This document shows positions 15,071 through 23,865 of a DNA stretch of 47,914 nt, piece after piece (within the stretch, counting starts at the first letter, position 1; each line of letters opens with the position of its first letter). Both the position numbers and the translations under genes were made by a program. Under the pieces are notes generated by a model. That model saw only the letters and a list, made by a program, of their open reading frames with translations. It was not told where the DNA came from and ran no database searches. Origin of the DNA: [Streptosporangium] indianense (GTDB lineage Bacteria; Actinomycetota; Actinomycetes; Streptomycetales; Streptomycetaceae); assembly GCF_021474405.1 (NCBI RefSeq), contig NZ_JAKEIO010000054.1:1-47914 (forward strand), given 5' to 3'.

Positions 15071-15580
15071 TCAGCGCGGTGCGCGGGGCGGCAGCCGGTG
15101 CAGTTCCACGTCCGTGAGCCGTCCGTCGGCGACCGTGGCGGTCATGTAGGTGCAGTGGGGCTGGCGGCGCCGGTCCGTCGGGGAGCCCGGGTTCAGCAGA
15201 CGCAGGCCGGTGGAGGCCGTGGTGTCCCAGGGGATGTGGCTGTGGCCGAAGACGAGTACGTCCAGGTCGGGGAAGCGGGCGGCGCACCGCTGCTCCCGGC
15301 CCTGCTTGGCGCCCGTCTCGTGCACCACGCCGAAGCACAGCCCGCCCAGATCCGCGAAGGCCACCTCCGGCAGCCGGGCCCGCAGATCCGGCCCGTCGTT
15401 GTTCCCGTACACCCCGACGAGCCTGCGGCAGCGCGCCTCCAGCAGATCGAGGGTGTCCGTGTCGACCCAGTCCCCGGCGTGGAACACCACGTCGGCGTGC
15501 GGGAGTTCGGCGAGCAGGGGGACGGGCAGTTCCCTGGCGCGCTTGGGCAGGTGGGTGTCGGACATCAGGAGCAGTCGCAC
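15071..15580 (-). CDS. YfcE/MJ0936-type metallophosphoesterase
   Basis: The 169-residue protein has every metal-binding motif of the calcineurin-like phosphodiesterase family in order: SDTH (about residues 7-10), GDWVD (41-45), GNND (59-62), a central His in VVHETG, GHSH (about 112-115) and NPGSPTDRRR. The length and NPGSPTDRR ending match small single-domain bacterial YfcE-like phosphodiesterases. These hydrolyse phosphodiesters such as bis(p-nitrophenyl)phosphate in vitro and whose natural substrate is often unknown. The start is GTG 15580 with GAGGA just upstream. It runs opposite to the exonuclease gene next to it. Confidence 0.88.
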   Translation of the reverse strand: MRLLLMSDTHLPKRARELPVPLLAELPHADVVFHAGDWVDTDTLDLLEARCRRLVGVYGNNDGPDLRARLPEVAFADLGGLCFGVVHETGAKQGREQRCAARFPDLDVLVFGHSHIPWDTTASTGLRLLNPGSPTDRRRQPHCTYMTATVADGRLTDVELHRLPPRAPR

Positions 15581-15650
15581 GTCCTCACCCTAGAGGGTGT
15601 CGTTCGCCATCCACGTATCCGGATGAATCGGCATCCGGGTTGAAGGAACG

Positions 15651-16349
15651 GTGAAGACCTCTCCATCCTTCCTCCACGTCTCTCCTCTCCCCCGCCTTCG
15701 CCCGGCCTGCGCGACCACGCCCACGACTGGGCGGTGCTCGACGTGGAGACGTCAGGACTCGTCGCCCGACGGGACCGGGTGCTGGCGGTGGCCGTGGGGG
15801 TGCTGGGGCCGGACGGGGAACAGACGGACGAGTTCTCGACGCTCCTGGACCCCGGCTGCGATCCCGGGCCGGTGCATGTCCACGGGCTCACGGCCGAGAG
15901 GCTGCGGGGTGCGCCGGTCTTCGACCAGGTCGCGCCGCGGATCGCCGGGATGCAGCGGGACCGGGTGCTCGTCGCGCACAACGCGCAGTTCGACTACGAC
16001 TTCCTCGCCCATGAGTTCGCCCGCGCCGGCGCGGCGCTGCCGGTGGCCCGTCGCCTGTGCACCCTCGCGCTGCATCGACGGGTCGACCCGCCGACCGAGG
16101 ACCTCAGGCTGGGCACGCTCGCCGCCCACTACGGTGTTCCCCCGGCGCAGGGCACACGACGCGCTCGACGACACCCGGGTGCTGGCGGGCGTGCTGCGCG
16201 CCTCGCTGCGGGAGGCGGCGCGCCTCGAACTGCCGTTGCCGTTCGTGCCCTGCGTGCGGTGGGCCAGGGGTACGACCGGGGACTGGTCGCTCTCGCCCGC
16301 GGCTACGGCGTGGATGTCTCCGACTGACCCGGCCGACGAGACTCTTTGA
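15651..16349 (+). pseudogene. DEDDh (DnaQ-like) 3'-5' exonuclease gene with frame disruption
   Basis: The conserved exonuclease core reads in one frame from about 15710 to 16150: AVLDVETSG (motif I), HVHGLTAERL, VLVAHNAQFDYDFL (motif II) and LGTLAAHYGVPPA. The last motif, AHDALDDTRVLAGVL, which carries the catalytic His and Asp, appears only in the next frame from 16152. One extra base near 16149-16151 (GCGCAGGGCACAC where GCGCGGGCACAC would read through) explains this. The best start, GTG 15651 behind GAAGGA, is also out of frame with the core, so a second compensating shift may lie in 15660-15715. The end (16327 or 16349) depends on the true frame. It is either a decayed gene or carries sequencing errors. 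Confidence 0.6.
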
Positions 16350-16509
16350 CCGCGAACAGACAGACGCAGCAGCTCAGTTGCCCTTCGGCGGAGATGATCA
16401 CGGCGAGGTCTCGAAAGGTGAGGCGGCCTCGCCGAGCGGGTTAGCATCGGGCAACACGCAGTACAACAGGACGTCTACGGCAAGCGACCCGAAGGGGCCC
16501 GGAAACCCG

Positions 16510-18453
16510 ATGCCGGTCAAGGTCAGCGTCATCGTCCCCGTGTACAACCCGGGGATCTACATCGAGGACTGCATCTCCTCGCTGCAGCGGCAGTCGCTGC
16601 CTCCCGACGAGTTCGAGGTGATCTTCGTCGACGACGGCTCGACCGACGAGACCCCGGCCCGGCTCGACGCGCTCGCCGCCGAGGACCCCCGGATGAAGGT
16701 CATCCACCAGGAGAACTCCGGCTGGTCGGGCAAGCCCCGCAACGTCGGCATCGAGGCCTCCCGGGGCGAGTTCGTGATGTTCGTCGACAACGACGACTAC
16801 CTGGGCGACGAGGCCCTGGAGCGGATGTACGACTACGGCACGGCCCACGGCGCCGACGTCGTCGTGGGCAAGATGGCGGGCAAGAACCGCGGGGTGCCGG
16901 TGGAGCTGTTCCGCCGCAACCGTCCGCGTGCCACCGTCGAGAACGCCCCGCTCATCGACAGCCTCACCCCGCACAAAATGGTCCGCCGGGCCTTCCTGGA
17001 CCGTATCGGCCTGCGCTTTCCCGAGGGCAGGCGGCGCCTGGAGGACCACGTCTTCGTCACCGAGGCGTATCTGCGCGCGGAGAACGTCTCGGTGCTCAGC
17101 GACTACGTCTGCTACTACCACATCCGGCGGGACGACGGCTCCAACGCGGGCTTCGAACGCTTCGACCCCGTCGGCTACTTCGCGAACCTGCGCGAGGCCC
17201 TCGACGTCGTCGAGCAGTACACGGAGCCGGGTCCGGTGCGCGACCGCCTGTTCCGGCGGTGGCTGCGCGTGGAGATGGTGGAGCGGCTGCGGTCCCGGCG
17301 CCTGCTGAGCCTGCCCGACGACTACCGCCGCGAGCTGTTCGGGGAGATCCACGAGGTCGTCGTCGAGCGCTTCGGGCCCGGCGTCGCGGCCGGTCTGCAG
17401 CCGACGCAGCAGGTCATCGCCGCGCTGACGGCGGCCGACCGGTACGACGACGTGGTGGCCTTCGCGGAGTGGGAGGCGGGCGTCGCCCCCACGGCGGCCC
17501 CCGGGGACATCGAGTGGCGCGACGGCGCGCTCCGCATCGCATTCACCGCCGAGTACCTGTCCGGCGGCGAACCGATGCTGTTCCCCGCCGACGCCGAGGC
17601 GGCGCCGTTGACCGACGTGCCCAAGGACGTCACCGAGGCGGTGCGCTGGGTGGCCTCGGAGACCGCCGCGCGGTTCGGGCAGGCCACGGCCGATCTGCTG
17701 CTGCGGGAGCGCACCAGCGCCGCGCAGTACTTCCAGCCGGTGGAGTTCACCCGCGAGACCGTACCGGCCGGGGACGGCGAGGAGGTCCGGCTGGTGCTGC
17801 GGGCGACCGCCACGGTCGACCCGGCCGACCTGCCCCGCGACGGCGTCTGGGACGCCCTCGTCCGGGTGAAGTCGGGCGGCTGGACCAAGGAGTGCCGACT
17901 GGGCCCGGCGCCGCGCGAGGAGCGGCCCACGCCCCCCGCGGGGGTCGTCGGCGACCGCGCGGTACTGCCGTACTGGACCGCACCGCACGGCAACCTCTCC
18001 CTGGAGCTCGGCGTGCGCGGCAAGCGGCTCGGACTGGGCCGCGTGCAGCTGGGGGACGTCACCGTCTCCGACGGGCGCTTGCGTGTCCTGCTCCCGGTGC
18101 ACGTCCCGGGCGAGACCCGGGCACGGCTGCGGTTCGTCTCCTCCAGCCGGATCCTGGAGATCTCCGGCACCCTCTCCCCCGACGGGGACCGGGCGAGCTC
18201 GGTGCTGGCGGCGGACCTGCCCGCCGAGGACCTCTCCGGCGACGTCTGGCGGGTGGCCGTGTGTCCGAACCCGGGCGCCGAGGGAGCCCGCTTCGCCGGC
18301 CTGCCGTTCGCGCTGCGCGCCGGGGGCGGAAGCGTACTGGTGACACCGGCGCCCGGGCCCGGTGCCGCGCTGCGGCTGGCCCGGCGCGCGCGGCGCGTCC
18401 TCGGCGCCGCACGCCGGAAGGTGAATTCCCGCATCAAGGCCGGAGGGCGGTGA
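16510..18453 (+). CDS. GT2 family glycosyltransferase with long C-terminal region
   Basis: The 647-residue protein starts at ATG 16510. The N-terminal GT-A domain (about residues 1-230) has KVSVIVPVYNPG, the nucleotide-sugar Asp pair in IFVDDGSTD (Asp41-42), the acceptor-side NSGWSGKPRN and a metal-binding DxD in MFVDNDDY. The C-terminal 400 residues include beta-strand-rich segments similar to the C-terminal parts of actinobacterial wall-polymer transferases (TagF/TuaG context). It is followed after 4 bases by rmlC and faces the other rml genes. It probably adds a sugar, perhaps rhamnose, to a surface polymer; donor and acceptor are inferred only. Confidence 0.85.
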   Translation: MPVKVSVIVPVYNPGIYIEDCISSLQRQSLPPDEFEVIFVDDGSTDETPARLDALAAEDPRMKVIHQENSGWSGKPRNVGIEASRGEFVMFVDNDDYLGDEALERMYDYGTAHGADVVVGKMAGKNRGVPVELFRRNRPRATVENAPLIDSLTPHKMVRRAFLDRIGLRFPEGRRRLEDHVFVTEAYLRAENVSVLSDYVCYYHIRRDDGSNAGFERFDPVGYFANLREALDVVEQYTEPGPVRDRLFRRWLRVEMVERLRSRRLLSLPDDYRRELFGEIHEVVVERFGPGVAAGLQPTQQVIAALTAADRYDDVVAFAEWEAGVAPTAAPGDIEWRDGALRIAFTAEYLSGGEPMLFPADAEAAPLTDVPKDVTEAVRWVASETAARFGQATADLLLRERTSAAQYFQPVEFTRETVPAGDGEEVRLVLRATATVDPADLPRDGVWDALVRVKSGGWTKECRLGPAPREERPTPPAGVVGDRAVLPYWTAPHGNLSLELGVRGKRLGLGRVQLGDVTVSDGRLRVLLPVHVPGETRARLRFVSSSRILEISGTLSPDGDRASSVLAADLPAEDLSGDVWRVAVCPNPGAEGARFAGLPFALRAGGGSVLVTPAPGPGAALRLARRARRVLGAARRKVNSRIKAGGR

Positions 18454-18457
18454 CGAC

Positions 18458-19063
18458 ATGCGACCCCTGGGGATAGAGGGCGCCTGGGTCCTGGAACCGA
18501 AGATCTTCCCGGACGACCGGGGCAGCTTCCACGAGTGGTACCGCGGTGCCGAGTTCCACGAGGCGACGGGGTACGACCTGTCCCTGGCCCAGGCCAACTG
18601 CTCGGTCTCGCGGCGGGGCGTGCTGCGCGGTGTGCACTTCGCCGACGTGCCGCCCGGCCAGGCCAAGTACGTCACGTGTGTGCGCGGCGCCGTCCTGGAC
18701 GTGGTGATCGACATCCGCGTCGGCTCCCCCACCTACGGGAAGTCGGAGGCCGTACGGCTCGACGACGACACGCGCCACGCCGTGTTCCTCGCGGAGGGCC
18801 TGGGTCATTCCTTCATGGCCCTCACGGACGACGCGACGGTGGTCTACCTGTGCTCGGAGGGCTACGCCCCGGGCCGTGAGCACGGCATCCACCCGCTCGA
18901 CCCGGCCCTGGGCATCGAGTGGCCCGAGGGCATCACCCCGCTCCTGTCCCCCAAGGACCAGCAGGCCCCGACCCTGGCCGAGGCGGAGCGCCAGGGCCTC
19001 CTGCCCTCGTACGAGGCCTGCCTGGCGTACTACGAGGAACTGCGGAGCGGGCAGGGCACGTAG
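18458..19063 (+). CDS. rmlC: dTDP-4-dehydrorhamnose 3,5-epimerase
   Basis: The 201-residue cupin protein begins MRPLGIEGAWVLEPKIFPDDRGSFHEWY. It has the family motifs QANCSVSRRGVLRGVHF (catalytic His in RGVHF), AKYVTCVRGAVLDVVIDIRVGSPTYG and LGHSFMAL. RmlC epimerises C3 and C5 of dTDP-4-keto-6-deoxyglucose, the third step to dTDP-L-rhamnose. The gene is 4 bases after the glycosyltransferase and probably co-translated with it. The other three rml genes converge from the opposite strand, so the pathway is split between two facing operons. Confidence 0.95.
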   Translation: MRPLGIEGAWVLEPKIFPDDRGSFHEWYRGAEFHEATGYDLSLAQANCSVSRRGVLRGVHFADVPPGQAKYVTCVRGAVLDVVIDIRVGSPTYGKSEAVRLDDDTRHAVFLAEGLGHSFMALTDDATVVYLCSEGYAPGREHGIHPLDPALGIEWPEGITPLLSPKDQQAPTLAEAERQGLLPSYEACLAYYEELRSGQGT

Positions 19064-19087
19064 CCCTCGACCCGGCCTGGGGCACAC

Positions 19088-19122
19088 CGCAGGCCCGGAC
19101 GCGAGCGGCGTCCGGGCCTGCG
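19088..19122. terminator. Bidirectional terminator between facing rml operons
   Basis: A perfect 15-bp stem (arms 19088-19102 and 19108-19122, GCAGGCCCGGACGC core) with a 5-base loop. It lies between the stops of rmlC and the convergent methyltransferase, and its symmetry would serve both strands. Confidence 0.75.
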
Positions 19123-19186
19123 CTCCGTACAGCCCGGGAAGGGCGTCGGCGCCGGCCGCTCCCGGGCGGTGGCCGGCCCCGTCGTC

Positions 19187-19990
19187 TCAGCGGCTGACGC
19201 CGACCTGCTGCAGGGCCTTGCGCAGGGGCTCCCAGCCCACGGAGCGGGGCAGGCCACGGTTGCGGGCCTGGGTGAGGGGCCGCCAGAAGCCCGCTTCCAG
19301 GAGGGCCTCGGGCCGGACCGCGCCGGCCCGCTCCAGGATCGCCTCCGGCACCTTCTGCGGGTCGGGGATCTTGTACTCGGCCATGATCTCGTCGTACTTG
19401 TCGTGCAGGACCCGGTTGTTCGGGTCGGCGCCGAAGACGACCAGCTGGCCGGTGGGGGCGGTGTCCACCTGCACCGTGACCAGGTCGGGGCGGTACCGCG
19501 CCAGCACCTCGGTGATCTTGAAGACGTCGCCGGTCCAGGCGTTGGTGTGCCGGTCCCGGGCGGCCTCGTCCACGCTGCGCGGCAGCATGTCGTCGAGGAC
19601 GATCACGCTGCCCCAGTCCGAGTACTTCTCGACGTTCATGAAGTCGCGCAGCGCGAACTCGAACAGGTGCATGCCGTCGATGAACGACAGGTCCAGCGTC
19701 GTACGGCGCCAGTAGCCGATCGGGCTGCGGCCGCGGCGCAGGTTGCGCAGCGGGTGGCGGCCGCCCTTGAGGTGCTGGAGCGGGTTGTCACGCGCGAAGA
19801 AGTCGTCGCTGGTGGCCTTCACCAGGTGGACGTCGCACCTCAGCTCCGAGACCACCTTGAAGGCCGGGTCGATCGCGATGCTGGGCACGCGGGACAGCGT
19901 CAGGCTGCGCCCGTCGTTGACGCCGATCTCCAGGTAGTTGCGATTGGCGCTGACCTTGTGCAGTTCCCGGAGGAACTCATGGCGTTTCAC
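19187..19990 (-). CDS. Class I SAM-dependent methyltransferase
   Basis: The 267-residue product starts at GTG 19990, chosen because GGAAGG lies 8 bases upstream; it overlaps the rmlD end by 14 bases. The SAM-binding loop is YLEIGVNDGRSLTLS (about residues 19-33). LDLSFIDGMHLFEFALRDF and VIVLDDMLPRS follow, typical of the Methyltransf_24 group that methylates surface or secreted sugars. The reaction cannot be specified further. Its position as the last gene of the rmlA-rmlB-rmlD operon suggests methylation of a rhamnose-containing glycan. Confidence 0.8.
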   Translation of the reverse strand: MKRHEFLRELHKVSANRNYLEIGVNDGRSLTLSRVPSIAIDPAFKVVSELRCDVHLVKATSDDFFARDNPLQHLKGGRHPLRNLRRGRSPIGYWRRTTLDLSFIDGMHLFEFALRDFMNVEKYSDWGSVIVLDDMLPRSVDEAARDRHTNAWTGDVFKITEVLARYRPDLVTVQVDTAPTGQLVVFGADPNNRVLHDKYDEIMAEYKIPDPQKVPEAILERAGAVRPEALLEAGFWRPLTQARNRGLPRSVGWEPLRKALQQVGVSR

Positions 19991-20864
19991 GAGGAAGACC
20001 TTCCTTGCGGATACGGGGCAGTGCTTCGTGCAGGGCGGAGCGCCAGTCACGGGGCAGCGGCAGGCCGATCTCCTGCCACCGCCGGTGCGCGAGGGCGCTG
20101 TACGCCGGGCGGGGCGCCGGCCGGGGGAAGGCCGCGCTGCTGGTCGGGCGCACCCGGTCGGGGTCGGCGCCGATGAGGGAGAACACCTCGCGGGCGAGGT
20201 CGTACCAGGATGCCTCTCCGGAGCTGGTCGCGTGGAAGACGCCGTGCGCCTCGGGGCCGAGCCGGGGACCGAGACCGGCGATCCGCTCGGCGACGTCCGC
20301 GCTCCAGGTGGGCTGTCCGCGCTGGTCGTCGACGACGTCGAGGGTGTCCCGGCGCCCTTCCAGTCCGATCATGGTGCGGACGAAGTTGGAGCCGTGGACG
20401 CCGTAGAGCCACGCCGTGCGCACGATCGCGCTCGCACCGGGGAGTTCCTCCAGCACGGCCCGCTCCCCGGCCAGCTTGGTGCGGCCGTAGGCGGTGCGCG
20501 GGCCGGTCGGGTGGTCCTCCGGGTAGGGGGTGGTGCGGGCCTCGCCGGAGAAGACGTAGTCGGTGGAGACGTGGATCAGGCGGGCGCCCTGCGCGGCGCA
20601 GGCCCGGGCCAGGAAGCGGGGGCCGTCGCCGTTGATCTCCAGGGCACGGGCCTCGTCGGTCTCGGCGTCGTCGACGGCCGTGTAGGCGGCGCAGTTCACC
20701 ACGAGGTCGGGGCGGTGCTCCCGTACGGCGGCGTCGACGGCTCCCGGGTCCGTGATGTCGAGGGCGGTGCGGTCGAGGCCGACGACCGTCTCGCCGCGCC
20801 GCGTGAGTTCCTCGACGACGTCACGGCCGAGCATCCCGCCCGCCCCGGCGATCAGCCACCTCAT
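19977..20864 (-). CDS. rmlD: dTDP-4-dehydrorhamnose reductase
   Basis: The 295-residue protein starts at ATG 20864, which overlaps the rmlB stop. It has the NAD(P) loop GAGGMLGRDV at the N-terminus, VVNCAAYTAVDDAE, the catalytic Ser/Thr in VSTDYVFSG, and YGRTKLAGE with the Tyr-x3-Lys pair. RTAWLYG and GQPTWSADVAERI further mark RmlD. It reduces dTDP-4-keto-L-rhamnose to dTDP-L-rhamnose, the last pathway step. Frame continuity upstream into rmlB is a shadow; the internal ATG with ATGA coupling fixes the start. Confidence 0.95.
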   Translation of the reverse strand: MRWLIAGAGGMLGRDVVEELTRRGETVVGLDRTALDITDPGAVDAAVREHRPDLVVNCAAYTAVDDAETDEARALEINGDGPRFLARACAAQGARLIHVSTDYVFSGEARTTPYPEDHPTGPRTAYGRTKLAGERAVLEELPGASAIVRTAWLYGVHGSNFVRTMIGLEGRRDTLDVVDDQRGQPTWSADVAERIAGLGPRLGPEAHGVFHATSSGEASWYDLAREVFSLIGADPDRVRPTSSAAFPRPAPRPAYSALAHRRWQEIGLPLPRDWRSALHEALPRIRKEGLPRETP

Positions 20865-21841
20865 GCCCGCTCCTGCGCGACGCGCCGCTTCAGGGGCTCC
20901 CACCAGTCCCGGTTGTCGCGATACCAGGCGACGGTCTCGGCGAGGCCGGTGGTGAAGTCGTGGCGGGGGCGGTAGCCGAGTTCGTCGCGGGCCTTGGTGC
21001 AGTCGACGGAGTAGCGCAGGTCGTGGCCCTTGCGGTCCTCGACGTACTCCACCCGGTCCCAGCCGGCGCCGCAGGCGTCCAGGAGCAGGCCGGTGAGCTC
21101 CTTGTTGGTGAGTTCGGTGCCGCCCCCGATGTTGTAGATCTCGCCGGGCCGGCCCTTGGTGCGGGCGAGGTCGACGCCCTGGCAGTGGTCGTCGACGTGC
21201 AGCCAGTCGCGGACGTTGCGGCCCTCGCCGTACAGCGGCACCGTGTGGCCGTCGAGGAGGTTGGTGACGAAGAGCGGGATGACCTTCTCGGGGAACTGGT
21301 GCGGCCCGTAGTTGTTGGAGCAGCGCGTGACGCGCACGTCGAGGCCGTGGGTGCGGTGGTAGGCCAGGGCGAGCAGGTCGGAGGAGGCCTTGGAGGCCGA
21401 GTACGGCGAGTTCGGCTGGAGCGGGTGGTCCTCGGGCCAGGAGCCGGACTCGATGGAGCCGTAGACCTCGTCGGTGGAGACGTGCACGAAGGGGCCGACG
21501 TCGTGGCGCAGGGCGGCGTCCAGCAGGGTCTGGGTGCCGAGGACGTTGGTGCGGACGAAGTCGGCGGCGCCGCTGATGGAGCGGTCCACGTGGGACTCGG
21601 CGGCGAAGTGCACGACCTGGTCGGCGTCGGCCATGAGCTTGTCGACGAGCTCGGCGTCGCAGATGTCGCCCTGGACGAACTCCAGCCGCGGGTGGGTCAG
21701 TTCGAGGTTGTCGAGGGTGCCGGCGTAGGTGAGCTTGTCCAGCACGGTGATGCGCGGCGCGTCGGGTGCGTCCGAGGCGAGCAGGGCGCGGACGTAGCGG
21801 GAGCCGATGAACCCGGCGGCGCCGGTGACGAGGAGGTTCAT
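20861..21841 (-). CDS. rmlB: dTDP-glucose 4,6-dehydratase
   Basis: The 326-residue extended SDR protein begins MNLLVTGAAGFIGSRYVRALL with its NAD-binding GxxGxxG loop. Catalytic motifs follow: HVSTDEVYGSI (Thr-Asp-Glu) and YSASKASSDLL (Tyr-x3-Lys). RCSNNYGPHQFPEKVIPLFV and RDWLHVDDHC are typical of RmlB. It converts dTDP-glucose to dTDP-4-keto-6-deoxyglucose with tightly bound NAD. Its ATG overlaps the rmlA stop by 4 bases, and its own stop overlaps rmlD. The length is at the family norm. Confidence 0.96.
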   Translation of the reverse strand: MNLLVTGAAGFIGSRYVRALLASDAPDAPRITVLDKLTYAGTLDNLELTHPRLEFVQGDICDAELVDKLMADADQVVHFAAESHVDRSISGAADFVRTNVLGTQTLLDAALRHDVGPFVHVSTDEVYGSIESGSWPEDHPLQPNSPYSASKASSDLLALAYHRTHGLDVRVTRCSNNYGPHQFPEKVIPLFVTNLLDGHTVPLYGEGRNVRDWLHVDDHCQGVDLARTKGRPGEIYNIGGGTELTNKELTGLLLDACGAGWDRVEYVEDRKGHDLRYSVDCTKARDELGYRPRHDFTTGLAETVAWYRDNRDWWEPLKRRVAQERA

Positions 21842-22905
21842 GAAGTGATCTGCACCTTGCTGTGATCTCCGAGGACGAGGCGGTGGGCGCTGGGGACACT
21901 GGGGGCGGGGGTCACCTCGACGTGCCGGCCGATCAGCGAGGCCTCGATCCGGCCGACGCCCTCGATCGAGGAGTCCCGCAGCACGATCGAGAACTCCAGC
22001 TCGCTGTCGGTGATCCGGCAGTTCTCGGCGACGGAGGTGAAGGGACCCACGTAGGAGTTGGTGACGACCGTGCCCGAGCCGATGACGACCGGCCCGACGA
22101 CACGGGAGCCGATGATCCGCGCGCCCTCTTCGACCACGACGCGCCCGATGGTCTCCGACGCGTCGTCCACGTCGCCGTCGATGCGCCGCTCCATGGCCTC
22201 GAGGACCGTGCGGTTCACCTCGAGCATGTCGCCGACGTTGCCGGTGTCCTTCCAGTAGCCCTTGATGACCGTGGAGCGCACGTCGGCGCGGGTGTCGATC
22301 AGGTGCTGGATGGCGTGGGTGATCTCCAGTTCGCCGCGCCAGGACGGTTCGATGGCGCGGACCGCCTCGTGGATGAGGGGCGTGAACATGTAGACGCCGA
22401 CCAGGGCGAGATCGCTCTTGGGCTGCTCGGGCTTCTCCTCCAGGCCGATCACCTGGCCGGACGGGTCGAGTTCGGCGACCCCGAAGGCGCGCGGGTCGGC
22501 GACGCGGGTGAGCAGGATCTGCGCGTCGGGCCGGTTGCTGCGGAACTCGTCGACGAGGCCCGTGATGCCGCCGACGATGAAGTTGTCGCCGAGGTACATC
22601 ACGAAGTCGTCGTCACCGAGGAAGTCCCGGGCGATCAGCACGGCGTGGGCCAGCCCGAGGGGCCGTTCCTGGGGGATGTAGGTGACCTTGAGGCCGAACC
22701 TCGACCCGTCCCCGACCGCTTCCTCGATCTCGTCGGCCGTCTCTCCGACGATCATGCCCACATCGGTGATGCCGGCCTCGGCGATCGACTCCAACCCGTA
22801 GAACAGCACGGCCTTGTTGGCCACGGGCACCAGTTGCTTGGCCGACGTGTGCGTGATCGGCCTCAGTCGTGTTCCTGCGCCGCCGGACAGCACGAGAGCC
22901 TTCAT
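21838..22905 (-). CDS. rmlA: Glucose-1-phosphate thymidylyltransferase, long form
   Basis: The 355-residue protein starts at ATG 22905, chosen because AAGG lies 8 bases upstream; a GTG at 22914 overlaps that ribosome site. It has the nucleotidyl transferase signature LSGGAGTRLRPIT, the YLGDNF metal-binding region and the EKPEQPKSDLA Lys motif. About 110 C-terminal residues form a left-handed beta-helix (IGRVVVEEGARIIGSRVVGPVVIGSG in outline). This is the long RmlA/StrD-like form common in antibiotic and surface-glycan clusters, rather than the short enterobacterial form. It makes dTDP-glucose. It leads the rmlA-rmlB-rmlD-methyltransferase operon. Confidence 0.93.
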   Translation of the reverse strand: MKALVLSGGAGTRLRPITHTSAKQLVPVANKAVLFYGLESIAEAGITDVGMIVGETADEIEEAVGDGSRFGLKVTYIPQERPLGLAHAVLIARDFLGDDDFVMYLGDNFIVGGITGLVDEFRSNRPDAQILLTRVADPRAFGVAELDPSGQVIGLEEKPEQPKSDLALVGVYMFTPLIHEAVRAIEPSWRGELEITHAIQHLIDTRADVRSTVIKGYWKDTGNVGDMLEVNRTVLEAMERRIDGDVDDASETIGRVVVEEGARIIGSRVVGPVVIGSGTVVTNSYVGPFTSVAENCRITDSELEFSIVLRDSSIEGVGRIEASLIGRHVEVTPAPSVPSAHRLVLGDHSKVQITS

Positions 22906-23009
22906 TCGGTTCACCTTAGTCGTGAACCGGCGGATGTGAACATCACTTCTTTTACTTGTCGATGCGCGGAGTTGCTCGGATCGTCACCGCGCGGTGCTGA
23001 GGGGAGGGC

Positions 23010-23183
23010 TCAGTCTTCACCCCGGACGATGTTCGACTCCGCGCCGGAGCGGGACGCCACGGGTGCGCCGCGGTCCTCCACGGCCGGGAGGCAGGTCCGC
23101 AGGGCGGCCTTGCCGCGCAGTCGGCGTGCCTTCGACCAGCCGGTCTCGTGCTGACGGACGATTGGCTTCTCACTGGTGTCCAT
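23010..23183 (-). CDS. Small hypothetical protein (57 codons)
   Basis: The frame starts at ATG 23183 with GGAG three bases upstream and reads MDTSEKPIVRQHETGWSKAR. It then continues through a basic middle to an acidic end. Third codon positions are about 85% G or C, like the real genes nearby, which is the main reason to keep it. There is no membrane segment, double-glycine motif or Cys pattern. It lies upstream of rmlA and downstream of a terminator. Function is unknown and the call is tentative. Confidence 0.4.
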   Translation of the reverse strand: MDTSEKPIVRQHETGWSKARRLRGKAALRTCLPAVEDRGAPVASRSGAESNIVRGED

Positions 23184-23323
23184 GGACTCCACGACTCATC
23201 ATCTTCCTTCTGCTTCCACTGCCGTTCGAGTTCCCGGCGAAAAACCGAACAAACCCGGCATGGAACACGCGTGTCACCACGTCGAACTTCCCTCCACCGA
23301 CTCGGTGTTCGGGACACGCGCGG

Positions 23324-23355
23324 CGGCCCCGCGCACCGTGTGGTGCGCGGGGCCG
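23324..23355 (-). terminator. Strong stem-loop terminator after CBS gene
   Basis: A 14-bp perfect stem (23324-23337 / 23342-23355, GGCCCCGCGCACC core) with a 4-base loop, 16 bases beyond the CBS protein stop on the reverse strand. Confidence 0.7.
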
Positions 23356-23371
23356 TCCGGCGGGTCGCCGG

Positions 23372-23791
23372 TCAGGCGTTGGGCCGCGCGGCGCTGATGT
23401 CGCCGAGCGCGGACTCGGGGTCGCGCTCCATGGCCATGTCCCCCAGGGAGACGATGCCGACGGGGTGCCCGTGGTCGACGACCGGGATGCGGCGCACGGA
23501 GTGCTCGCGCATCAGCTGCACCGCCTGGGCCAGCTCCTCGTCGGGGCTGACGGTGACCAGTTCGTCGCTGCACGCGCCGGCGACGCTGATCCGCTCCGGG
23601 TCGCCGCCGCGGCTCACCGTGCGCACCACGAGGTCACGGTCGGTGACCAGGCCGCGCAGGTGGTCGCCGTCCGTCACCAGGACGGCCCCGAGGTCCTCGT
23701 CGCGCATGATGCGCGCCACCTCGGCGACGGAGGTCTGCGGCTCGACGGTGACCGGGTCGCCGGTCATGATGTCGCGGACATGCTGAGCCAT
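23372..23791 (-). CDS. CBS-domain protein (tandem pair)
   Basis: The 139-residue protein is almost entirely a Bateman module of two CBS domains: residues 5-60 (VRDIMTGDPVTVEPQTSVAEVARIM in outline, ending GLVTDRDLVVR) and 72-128 (ELVTVSPDEELAQAVQLMREHSVRRIPVVD, ending GIVSLGDMA). Such stand-alone proteins bind adenosine nucleotides or similar ligands and act as energy or stress sensors. In Streptomyces many are induced in stress or dormancy. AGAGGA precedes ATG 23791. The partner is not in the window. Confidence 0.9.
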   Translation of the reverse strand: MAQHVRDIMTGDPVTVEPQTSVAEVARIMRDEDLGAVLVTDGDHLRGLVTDRDLVVRTVSRGGDPERISVAGACSDELVTVSPDEELAQAVQLMREHSVRRIPVVDHGHPVGIVSLGDMAMERDPESALGDISAARPNA

Positions 23792-23865
23792 GTCGTTCCT
23801 CTTCCTTCGGCTCGTGGCGGTCTCTCCGTCCTACGCCACGGCGGGTACCCGTTCGGCCCGCGGCG

